Part shown: positions 1-64,000 of the stretch, in pieces | How positions within the stretch are numbered: position 1 is the stretch's first letter | How the letters are laid out: each line of letters opens with the position of its first letter | Assembly: GCA_054601695.1 (NCBI GenBank) | Contig: BAAHQB010000377.1 | Coordinates: forward strand, 1-64,000 | Direction: 5' to 3' | Length of the DNA stretch: 64,000 bases | Origin: Amorphochlora amoebiformis | Taxonomy: Eukaryota > Cercozoa > Chlorarachniophyceae | Notes under the pieces: generated by a model | Seen by the model: the letters and a program-made list of their open reading frames with translations, nothing else | Database searches by the model: none | What the model was told of the DNA's origin: nothing | Translations under genes and position numbers: made by a program

Positions 1-35
<35 letters not shown>

Positions 36-59
36 TAATACATAGTATTATGTTCATAC

Positions 60-13819
<13,760 letters not shown>

Positions 13820-13955
13820 GAGTGGAAGGTCGGCCGACAGGAGCTCACTTTTAGGGGGTTTGAGTACACGTGTCATTCGGGGTCCAGCCCCGAGAAATTG
13901 AAAACATCGGAACCCAAGACCGTGGCGTTTACTGAGCGACCCGGACGCTTTCGGC
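13820..13955. promoter_or_regulatory. Divergent promoter between the GYF gene and the Rab18-like gene
   Basis: About 136 bp separate the chosen start of the minus-strand GYF gene from the Rab18-like ATG. The stretch is GC-rich compared with the surrounding introns and has no TATA-like box that I can see. The GYF reading frame stays open through it up to position 13957, so the GYF start could lie further upstream and the promoter could be even shorter. Confidence 0.5.
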
Positions 13956-18174
<4,219 letters not shown>

Positions 18175-18334
18175 TTCTAGTAATTACGCCGCATGTACTT
18201 AGTAATATTACACGTTATATATTATAATTTGAAGTGTCAATATTATACAAAAATCTGATAATTACTAGAATGATGCAACGCATACAATTCTACTTTTATC
18301 TAGTTTAACAGCGCTAAAGAAGTTGCGTATATAT

Positions 18335-18369
<35 letters not shown>

Positions 18370-18410
18370 GATATATATATATATAGATTGTACGCACACA
18401 CACACACATG

Positions 18411-18442
<32 letters not shown>

Positions 18443-18467
18443 TACATTTATAATATTATGTATATAT

Positions 18468-18512
<45 letters not shown>

Positions 18513-18999
18513 ATAGTATATATCATGAATCTACTAAAGAGTAAGTGTCAGTAAGTGAACCCCAGGCTTGAGACTTGTAGGCGAGACGCGGCCTGGAGTT
18601 GTGCACGTATCATGATATATCATAGTATATATATATATATATGTACTATATGTATATGTATGTATGTATATATGTATATATATGTATATATATATATATC
18701 ATGTATCAGGTTTTAGATAGTGTCTAGAATAATATTGTGCATGTGCATTCTGCGACTTGTACACTGTTGAATTAGACACATAGTAATTAATTCTATCTCT
18801 AGCTAGTATCTAAAGTATCTAGAAGTATGAGACCGTGTCTTAGTCCGATAATTTGTCTAGCAAGTTAGTAGCAACTTGCACATGTCAGGCTGGATGTACT
18901 ACTATCGGTATGTAATATATATATTTATATATAATATTATATATATATATATATATACCCATACACATACATATATATATATATGGTTATATATATCTG

Positions 19000-19034
<35 letters not shown>

Positions 19035-19896
19035 ATATATATATACTATTATACTATGACTCCTAATATCATATAGTATTTTCTAGATTTTATATACATA
19101 TATATAATATTATTTGTATAATATTATATTAATTTATATATATAATACTGTATATAAAATATTATATATATACTATTATATAGATAATATTACATATAAT
19201 ATTATACATTAGTATTATATATATATGATATTATATATAGTATTATATACGAATCATAATACGATATATATATAACATATTATATAGTATTATATTATTT
19301 ATATACATAATATATTATATATAATATTATATATATAATATTGTGTATATAGTATCACACACATATAACATCACATATATATATATATATATAATACTAT
19401 ATATAATATTATATTATATATACAATATCACACATACAACTGGCGCAGCAGTCATGAGTCATGACTCATGAGTCATTGACTCATTGATGTCAATTTGAAT
19501 CATGATTGTAGGATCTAGATAATATTAAACAGATCAAGACTAGACTAAATAGATAGTGTAGTAAAAGCTGGGTAGTCACAGCCAAAAATTGTAGGAGGTT
19601 ACTGAGTCAAGTTACTGACAACTTACTGTAGGCCATAGCCTTGGTTTAGCCTAAACATCTTCAAAGCAGGCTCGCTGGAGAACTGACCATAGGTCATATT
19701 ATAAGTCTTGGCCTACCTTCCGGCTATCCTACTCTCACGACCAATCCTGGCAAAATTGAAACCCACACCCCATTTAAGATCTTAATATTACACACGCCAT
19801 TTCTCCATTATTCCAGGAGAGCAACGTGCGATGGATTCCGTGGACCCCGAGATTCTATTATTATTTATTCGCGCCGAGAGGTGCCAACGTCCCTCG
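18175..19896. other. Intergenic DNA between the Rab18-like gene and APC11
   Basis: The first half mixes short TA tracts with CTAG-rich complex DNA; 19080-19440 is a degenerate ATATTATATA-type low-complexity block unlike the pure (TA)n of introns. From 19440 on the sequence is complex and presumably includes the APC11 promoter. No ORF or RNA gene is supported. A long pyrimidine-poor leader may be spliced: TTATTCCAGGAGAGCAACG at 19810 resembles an acceptor just upstream of the APC11 ATG. Confidence 0.5.
19451..19492. promoter_or_regulatory. Cluster of TGACTCA/TGAGTCA sites
   Basis: A perfect 16-bp palindrome, ATGAGTCATGACTCAT (19454-19469), is followed by two more ATGAGTCATT / TGACTCATTG motifs within about 25 bp. 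TGA(C/G)TCA is the classical bZIP (AP-1/Gcn4-type) half-site pair. It lies about 430 bp upstream of the APC11 start codon. Regulation by bZIP factors is inference. Confidence 0.4.
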
Positions 19897-20499
19897 ATGA
19901 AAATCAAGGTCAAGAAATGGCATATGGTGGGATACTGGTCATGGAACATCAATCAGGATGTGTGTGGAATCTGTCAGCAAGCATTTGAGTAAGTTTTCGC
20001 ACGATAAAAAGAAAATTTCGCGTCAGTCTTCCACGATAGACAATAGCCGCACAGTTTCCGGGCGAAAATGGAGTTATTTTCGTGTGATTACTGCTTTATT
20101 CATGATTCCACGCCAAAACTAAATAACTCTGGTGTTACTGATTGTTTTGGGACGAGAAATGGGCCATTTCGCATAACTAATGTGCGTGTTTTTGCGCACG
20201 GTCTGTATGTTTCGCTTCGCGCGAAAACTCAGTAAATTCTGATGGTGCAATCTTCTGTCTCTGAAAAATAAGACTATCATGCGTGACACAAGCTTATACT
20301 ATGTTCCTGCACGAAGAATGAGTGTCTTCGGTGTGTTTTATGTTATGATCTACATCAGCGCGTGCTGTCCGACGTGCAAGTTTCCGGGGGATGCCTGTAT
20401 TCCAGGTGACGATGTATATATATATTATGTAAATAGTGAGCAAAAGAGATATTAATTTAGAGAGAGCGAAGGACAGTTAGCATATTATATGTATATATA

Positions 20500-20542
<43 letters not shown>

Positions 20543-20543
20543 T

Positions 20544-20618
<75 letters not shown>

Positions 20619-20702
20619 TATACGTACACATACATATTTAAATATATGCAAAATATATATTATGTGTAGGTATTCAGCTCAAAAGGATAGTCATATGTAT
20701 AT

Positions 20703-20778
<76 letters not shown>

Positions 20779-20802
20779 TATATATATAATATAAATATTT
20801 GT

Positions 20803-20833
<31 letters not shown>

Positions 20834-21071
20834 GTATGTATGTATGTATATATATATATATATATATATGTATATGTACATATATGTATATGTATAAGCA
20901 GAGAGGGAGAGAGAAAGAGAGAGCGTTGTCTAATATAATATACATGAATGCACAACAACACAAGAGATTAAAAATTGTATGTGTGTATAATTACATACAC
21001 ATATGGATGTAGCCTACTCTTTGGTCAGAGCTGTGTGCAGGAATTAAATATATATATATATATATATCTAA

Positions 21072-21115
<44 letters not shown>

Positions 21116-21185
21116 TTATTTACTATATTTATATATGTACGTATACATATACACATACATATACATTTATATATATATGTGTGTG

Positions 21186-21231
<46 letters not shown>

Positions 21232-21357
21232 AATATATGTTACAACTAAGTACATTACATATATATATATACATATATATAAATATATATATATATATAT
21301 GTTTGTATAAATACATATATATATATATATATATATATGTATTTATATACGTCATAT

Positions 21358-21394
<37 letters not shown>

Positions 21395-21625
21395 TATAAC
21401 AGTATAAAAGAATGTGAGCATTTCTATATAACACATCGGCTACAATATGACCCAGACGCCAGCACACATCTACAGCTGTGATATGACAGATGCACTAATA
21501 ACAACTAATTCAACTCAGTCTGGGGCCACTGTAACCACCCATTCCACATGCACTGCATAATAAAGTGGCTACAGACGCAGAACGCAAGACATCAGTGCCC
21601 TCTCTGCCGTCAGGTCTGGCTCTAG
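19897..21625 (+). CDS. APC11: Anaphase-promoting complex subunit 11 (RING-H2)
   Basis: Exons 19897-19988, 20359-20405, 21519-21625; 246 nt, 81 aa, ending in TAG (human APC11 is 84 aa). APC11 is the catalytic RING subunit of the APC/C ubiquitin ligase, recruiting E2 enzymes to drive mitotic exit. Visible: the conserved N-terminus [16 protein letters not shown], then [40 protein letters not shown] and CPLCRQVWL. These supply the family's full set of zinc-binding Cys and His residues, including the extra pair of APC11 compared with RBX1. The Trp after the last CPLCR is kept. Intron 1 (19989-20358) is ordinary complex sequence, rare in this window; intron 2 holds TA arrays and a fragment of dispersed repeat 2. 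Confidence 0.96.
21005..21043 (-). mobile_element. Fragment of dispersed repeat family 2
   Basis: Read on the minus strand, CTCTGACCAAAGAGTAGGCTAC matches the 3' end of the family at 15400-15430. Only about 35-40 bp remain, flanked by (TA)n, inside APC11 intron 2. Confidence 0.55.
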
Positions 21626-22078
<453 letters not shown>

Positions 22079-22165
22079 ATGGAATATTTGGTTTTGATAT
22101 CAGCCGTGGAAATTTCGTGGGGAGCGCGAGGTTTATATATATATATACATATATATATATACATA

Positions 22166-22218
<53 letters not shown>

Positions 22219-22233
22219 ATATATAATATATAT

Positions 22234-22314
<81 letters not shown>

Positions 22315-22317
22315 CTA

Positions 22318-22371
<54 letters not shown>

Positions 22372-22499
22372 ATATAATATATATGTATGTATGTATTTAC
22401 ATACACAGAAAATAGTATATATATATATATATATGTATATATATCATATATAATATGTAATATATATATATATATGTGTGTGTGTAATATATAACATAC

Positions 22500-22541
<42 letters not shown>

Positions 22542-22652
22542 ATACCAGTACAATGTACTAATATCGAGGCATAATATGACTGAATCATATGGTTACAAGA
22601 ACTCAGCGGGCATCACGTTGACATATTTAGTAAATACATATACATATATATT

Positions 22653-22727
<75 letters not shown>

Positions 22728-22737
22728 TATATTGTAT

Positions 22738-22775
<38 letters not shown>

Positions 22776-22833
22776 ATATTATATTACATTATATAGAATT
22801 ATATATATATATATATATTTTATTATATTATAT

Positions 22834-22866
<33 letters not shown>

Positions 22867-22999
22867 GCATATATATATATATATGAGCGTTTGTTTATAC
22901 TTAAATATATATTAGGCGAAGGTAGCACATGTCCAGGATGCGGAAGAGGAGAAGGATCTCGAACCCCCTGCGGTTGCAGCTGTAAATTCTAGAAATTAG
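22079..22999 (+). CDS. Possible small three-exon gene
   Basis: Exons 22079-22116, 22569-22629 and 22916-22999 join in frame (phases 2 and 0) into 60 aa starting [13 protein letters not shown], continuing [16 protein letters not shown], and ending in an acidic [10 protein letters not shown] tail with TAG. Each island has a plausible acceptor and donor and is the only non-TA sequence nearby. No family is recognisable. An alternative frame of the last exon gives a Cys-rich end (CPGCG...CGCSC) with its own stop, which resembles metallothionein-like spacing but does not fit the phase of the upstream exon. Upstream exons could also exist. Confidence 0.35.
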
Positions 23000-24226
23000 C
23001 CAATTGGATCACATGCGACTTGGCAACCGTTAGCATCTAGAGCATGATAACGTATGCCCAGAAAATTGATTTCATATGTGGATATGATGATCGATCACGA
23101 TCTACTGGACCTAGATCTAGTTGATACCGTTACCAGACTGGGAATTTTTTGTGTACAACGCACGTTTAGAGTTCTAGGCGAGAGAGTTTAACGATGGTAC
23201 TAGTTACGGGTCTAGCTCATGTAGGCTCCAGAGACTATAACTAGTATAAGCTAGATAAGTGTTATGTTGTACAGTAGTACTAGTGCCAATCGCTATAGTT
23301 GTACTAGTGTAACCGTTGAATAATCTAGAAGTTAGCGCAACCTACTAGAACTAGTAGAACCTAACCTAGCTACTGCTACTAGTGCTAGCCGGACATTACA
23401 ATTTACCTCAAGGTTTCATACATTCTAGACATTCGGTAGATCTTAGAGATTAAGATCACTAATTCCGACTCGTTAGGCACAGAAGCTGTGATGATAAAAA
23501 TTTTCAAAGTGACGTACATTAGATACAGCACATTTTTTCTACTAATTGCCCTTCATCTACTAGATCTAGCTAGAGTTCATAGGCCCAAAAAAGAGGAATT
23601 TTTGAAAGGCAAAAATGATCTTTAAAAGAAAAAAATCGGTATATTGACTGACAGCTGTCCGGACTAGAAGATCTGAATTCGTGTTTTTACTGAACCCATT
23701 ATCGTCTAAGTATAACTCTTTAGCCACCTTGGTCTCGCACAAGCACATACCAGACATCATCTAAACATGATAACACAATGGATGTCTCCTTAAATTATGA
23801 AGAAAAGGCACAGTTATATATGCAGTTTTGATATATTGACCGTGATATCTGGTGGGCTACAAGTTGGTTTTTGGCCTTCACGTGTTCGAGAATAGTGAGA
23901 AATAATACTCTTTTTTTTTCCGTCGTGTAGATCAGATCGGATCTTATCTCTTGATCGCGCTCTATTCTTTTATTCTCTATTTTTTTTCTTTCTCATAGAT
24001 AATGCTGAGTAATAAACGCAGGAAAAAAAATAACTATTATAACATACGTAAAATGGGGAAAATAATCTCGTCTAAATTTTTTAATTCACTCAAAAGTTTA
24101 GTTTTTAATTTTATCTTTTCGGGTCGCATTTGTTTTTCCTCTTTTGAAATTGAGATGACGGTGAGGATTTCATAAACTTCAACAAAGATTTAATATATAA
24201 TATAATATTTTTATATGTTTAGATCT

Positions 24227-24273
<47 letters not shown>

Positions 24274-24389
24274 CATTTATATATATATATATATATATAT
24301 ATATGAGTAATATATGAACATATGTATTATTACGAAGATGCTATTGATATAGAATGGAGAAGAGATGAGAGAAAGGAGAGATATTGAGC
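23000..24389. other. Intergenic DNA downstream of the pyruvate kinase gene
   Basis: About 1.2 kb of complex, AT-leaning sequence followed by TA arrays (24236-24304). The first 600 bp is full of CTAG tetramers. A 64-codon minus-strand ORF (23566-23760) has no convincing protein character. I see no gene here. Confidence 0.6.
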
Positions 24390-30850
<6,461 letters not shown>

Positions 30851-31476
30851 GAGTCCGGAAGGTGCGTGAGCTGTTGCGTTAATTATGGATGTTGGAAAGA
30901 ATCAGGTTTTGACTCTTCTGAATATCACAATGGTGCAAGCAGGAGAAGTCGTGTAAACGAGTTCTCCTACATAATGGTATTCCCTTGGAACTCCCCTGGT
31001 AGCCAACGGTGAGGGGGTTTTAGACAGGGTTCTTACAGGAGCTATGAGCCCAGTTGGAGTGAGAGGCAGATGTAGTGTGAGGTGTGGGAAATTCGCAGTG
31101 GGAAATTCGCGATACCTAGACAGACCACGCAGCTAGATACGGCGGGATTCAGATTGTGTGACATTCTGCTGACTCACGTACATGGGTACGTGACGTCACG
31201 TTAGCATTGAATATATTGCGCGACATTTCTAAAAAGTCACACTCTCGGTTATCTCAAGCGTTACATATCGACAGATCACATATCAAAAAAAGCGCTTCGG
31301 AATCCAAATCTCTTAGAATTAAAAAGCGTGACCCCAAGGTATGGTACACCGCCCTGGATTTCAGACTCCCGCAAACGTATTTTCGATCGATTTCGATGTT
31401 ATGTGCGAGATAAACACGCTTATTGGAACAAATTCTTCTGTATCTCTCAGATTTGGGCAAACATCAGGAGAAAAAT
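30851..31476. promoter_or_regulatory. Divergent intergenic region, pyruvate kinase and EF-hand genes
   Basis: About 626 bp of complex DNA without TA arrays separates the two start codons. It contains a short direct repeat of GTGGGAAATTCGC (about 31084-31110) and ACGTGACGTCACGT (31189-31202), a palindromic CRE-like motif. ORFs in this stretch look accidental. The EF-hand frame is open upstream of the chosen Met back to a Met at 31423. Confidence 0.5.
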
Positions 31477-37062
<5,586 letters not shown>

Positions 37063-37210
37063 TTTGATTTTACCAAGTTCAAGTGGGTGTAGTGTTAATT
37101 TTATTACATCATGCTCCAATATTGCTAACTCCGAATGATCGATTTAAGCGTTGTGTATATGTATGTGTATATATATATTTACATATATATATATATTAAT
37201 TATATATATA

Positions 37211-37274
<64 letters not shown>

Positions 37275-37316
37275 AGTATATATATATATATATATATATT
37301 TATAGATGGGCATATA

Positions 37317-37364
<48 letters not shown>

Positions 37365-37366
37365 AA

Positions 37367-37454
<88 letters not shown>

Positions 37455-37462
37455 TATATATA

Positions 37463-37550
<88 letters not shown>

Positions 37551-37830
37551 GTATATGTATACATATAGCCATCCATATAGTATTGTATATGCATATATAT
37601 ATATATATATATATATATACATGCGTGTTTATACAATATATATACATATATATAAATGTATATATATATATATATAGATATATATATATATTTATACAAT
37701 ATTACATATATGTGTATATATATATATATACTATATCATATGGTAAACATTATATATATTTCATATATATACATATATATACATTATATATATGTTTATT
37801 TATAAATATTTTTTATATTGTGTGTTAGTA

Positions 37831-37866
<36 letters not shown>

Positions 37867-37872
37867 CAATTG

Positions 37873-37942
<70 letters not shown>

Positions 37943-38642
37943 TATATATAGATATATACATATACTATGATATATATATTTATGTACATATATATATATA
38001 TATATAATCATGAATATTATAAACCCAGTAACCCTAGTTACATGCGTTTATGAAAATGATCCAGATACGTTATCAATAACTTATCATACGTACTACTACT
38101 TAGTTGAGTTCCTAGTTCTAGTTCAATGATATAGGTTATACTTGCAAAGTTGCACTGATACACATGTGGTATATAGAGTACGGTATGCATACAATGTGAT
38201 GTATAAATAATATTAAATATAGACCTTAAATCTTGCAATTCCAGAGCTAACACTACGCGCAAACGTACTAGAGTAGTCTAGTAGAGTCTAACTAGACGTA
38301 CACGCGAGTGACGCGACGTCTACAGAGATTACTATCGGTCCTACAGAGTCCTACTACTAGTATTGGATATGAGATATGAAGTTCCATGCGTATGTATGAA
38401 TACGGAGATCCCTTTCCGAACTGCCGCATTCATGAACGATTACGGTACACGTGTAAATATCGAAACGGTAATCGTAAAGCCGAGTAAGTCAGGTTAAATC
38501 AGAATGTGATTAAACATTTATACCGTATACTTCAAGTTTGTAATTGTACCGAAACTAGAACATAACACGTCTGCCACTTTTGGAAATTTAGCTTCGAAAA
38601 TGGCTTAAAACTAGAGGAAAAAGTTATCTTAAACGCCCGAGC
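37063..38642. other. Convergent intergenic region, EF-hand gene and small repeat-protein gene
   Basis: 37155-38010 is TA array. 38020-38642 is complex DNA, CTAG-rich around 38265-38365, with no supported ORF or RNA gene. Confidence 0.6.
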
Positions 38643-39106
38643 TCAATGGTCCACGTCCTTAACATTGTCTTCCTTGATGTACGCGATACCGAACGCGAGC
38701 TGAACTGTCTGCATGTCACCTTTGCAGCCGATGAGCCTCCTGAATATTGCAAGAAGTATACACAACAACGTAGTCAATGATCCAGTTTGTACAGACGGTT
38801 TGGACGATTTGCTCGCGTACCCTGATCCGTAAGGCGTTTTCACGTCAATGGTGTCCTGAACCCATTGCTTGTGTAGGTAGGCCATGCCAAAGGGCAACTT
38901 CACACACTGCATATCACCCTTTTTGCCCGCCTGAAGGAACCCTGGACCAAAGTATCGGATCGCACGCGTTTGTGGGCATGTGGGGAACGGATTTCGCTCA
39001 GAAATCCGAGGACAGATTAACACTGACCGTAGCCGTACGGGGTGGTGACAGGGACGAGGTACATCTCCTTCTCCCCTGTGTCTCGACTGTTGCAAAGGCC
39101 TCCCAT
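38643..39106 (-). CDS. Unrecognised small protein built of internal repeats
   Basis: Exons 39028-39106, 38821-38941 and 38643-38739; 297 nt, 98 aa, ends TGA, phases 1 and 2 match. The protein repeats a module: TPYGYG-FLQAGKKGDMQ-CVKLPFGMAY, then TPYGSG-RLIGCKGDMQ-TVQLAFGIAY. Each repeat boundary falls close to an intron, so the second module probably arose by exon duplication. The N-terminus MGGLCNSR has Gly at 2 and Cys at 5, which could be myristoylated and palmitoylated (inference). The start is chosen as the first Met of the exon; the frame is open further upstream without a Met. Introns are short (79-86 bp) and free of TA arrays. I do not recognise the family. Confidence 0.75.
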
Positions 39107-39367
39107 CGCGCCTGGTCGAACTACGTCGGATCTCGCAGGCGATGGTGTTGCGCGAAAAAAATATCCGCTCGGATTACTTCGGGTAGAAATACTTAAAAGA
39201 TAGAAAAATGTGACAGTGAGAAAAGTCACGCATGTCACTTCTCAGTGTCACGATCGTCAACTATCCCGGCATCCAGGGGACAGCCGAGGGACATCCGGGG
39301 GACAACCGGGGGACAACCGGGGGACAATCGGGGGACAACCGAGCGGGCCGGGAAAGCTTTGGAAGCC
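39107..39367. promoter_or_regulatory. Divergent promoter, repeat-protein gene and nucleoporin gene
   Basis: A 261-bp stretch between two diverging start codons. It contains TGTGACAGTGAGAAAAGTCA-type sequence at 39210-39240 and the minisatellite described separately. No clear TATA box is seen. Confidence 0.5.
39293..39345 (+). repeat. 11-bp GC-rich minisatellite
   Basis: About four copies of CCGGGGGACAA (one with T for C), ending 23 bp before the nucleoporin ATG. It would lie in the 5' leader or promoter. All three plus frames are open through it, which produces spurious Gly/Gln/Asn-rich ORFs. Confidence 0.85.
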
Positions 39368-63538
<24,171 letters not shown>

Positions 63539-63645
63539 GTGATAGGTTGGGAATGATTGTTGTTTGTGCATGTATGTTGTTATACTTGTAAAATAAATTG
63601 TAATATGCATGTACTTAAATATGTACATATGATTGATACATATGT

Positions 63646-63682
<37 letters not shown>

Positions 63683-63761
63683 CATATTTATATATATATA
63701 TACATATATATATATATAATTCAATACATATATATATATATACATATATACTCAATATATG

Positions 63762-63840
<79 letters not shown>

Positions 63841-64000
63841 TATTAATTGTATATATAGATATAGATACACAAACTACACCACATGTATAATGTCATATAT
63901 ATATGTATATGTAGGTATATATATATGAATATGTATGTATATATTTATATTATGTATGTAATATATATACATATATATATATATATAAAACATATATATA
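63539..64000. repeat. TA-rich intron of the nucleoporin gene at the right edge
   Basis: After the donor at 63539 the sequence is (TA)n with short interruptions. No further exon is visible before the window ends. Confidence 0.7.

Noticed and set aside
23566-23760. A 64-codon minus-strand ORF
   Set aside because: No recognisable motif, no supporting splice or neighbour evidence; its length is within chance for AT-moderate DNA.

Overview
The window is nuclear DNA from a eukaryote, most likely a protist. Genes are cut into many short exons with GT-AG introns, and codons read with the standard code (TAA, TAG and TGA all end proteins here). More than half of the sequence is (TA)n and related AT/GT microsatellite, almost all inside introns. 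Long TYR-ILE 'proteins' in the six frames are translated microsatellite, not genes. I rebuilt the genes by hand: I looked for islands of non-TA sequence, placed splice sites at their edges, and required the reading frame to continue across each junction. I cannot name the species. The signal-type leaders and a divergent pyruvate kinase would fit an alga-related lineage, but this is only an inference.

Layout. 60-13819 (minus): a tandem GYF-domain protein of at least 24 exons whose C-terminus runs off the left edge. 13956-18174 (plus): a Rab18-like GTPase of 8 exons, 199 aa, head-to-head with the GYF gene. 18175-19896: intergenic, AT-rich, CTAG-rich, with a bZIP-like palindrome cluster. 19897-21625 (plus): APC11, the RING-H2 subunit of the anaphase-promoting complex, 3 exons, 81 aa. 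22079-22999 (plus): a doubtful small three-exon gene. 22999-24389: intergenic. 24390-30850 (minus): a divergent pyruvate kinase of 18 exons, 463 aa, with an N-terminal signal-like leader and no C-terminal domain. 31477-37062 (plus): a membrane-anchored or secreted EF-hand protein of 8 exons, 317 aa, head-to-head with the kinase. 37063-38642: TA arrays and featureless intergenic DNA. 38643-39106 (minus): an unrecognised 98-aa protein made of internal repeats, 3 exons. 39368-63538 (plus): a Nup214/Nup159-type FG nucleoporin of at least 43 exons and at least 1416 codons, continuing past the right edge.

Mobile and repeated DNA: two copies of a tRNA-derived SINE of about 330 bp (29770-30145 and 58108-58433), and two copies plus one fragment of a second dispersed element (14939-15436, 51321-51751, 21005-21043). 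A GC-rich minisatellite lies just upstream of the nucleoporin start.

The most unusual signals are structural. First, many introns contain 'exon echoes': partial, diverged copies of the edge of the neighbouring exon, often including its splice site and surrounded by TA repeat. Second, splice donors and acceptors often sit directly inside self-complementary (TA)n, so an intron's two ends could pair in the RNA. The genes do not form one pathway: they are housekeeping genes for trafficking, the cell cycle, glycolysis and the nuclear pore, arranged mostly as divergent pairs.
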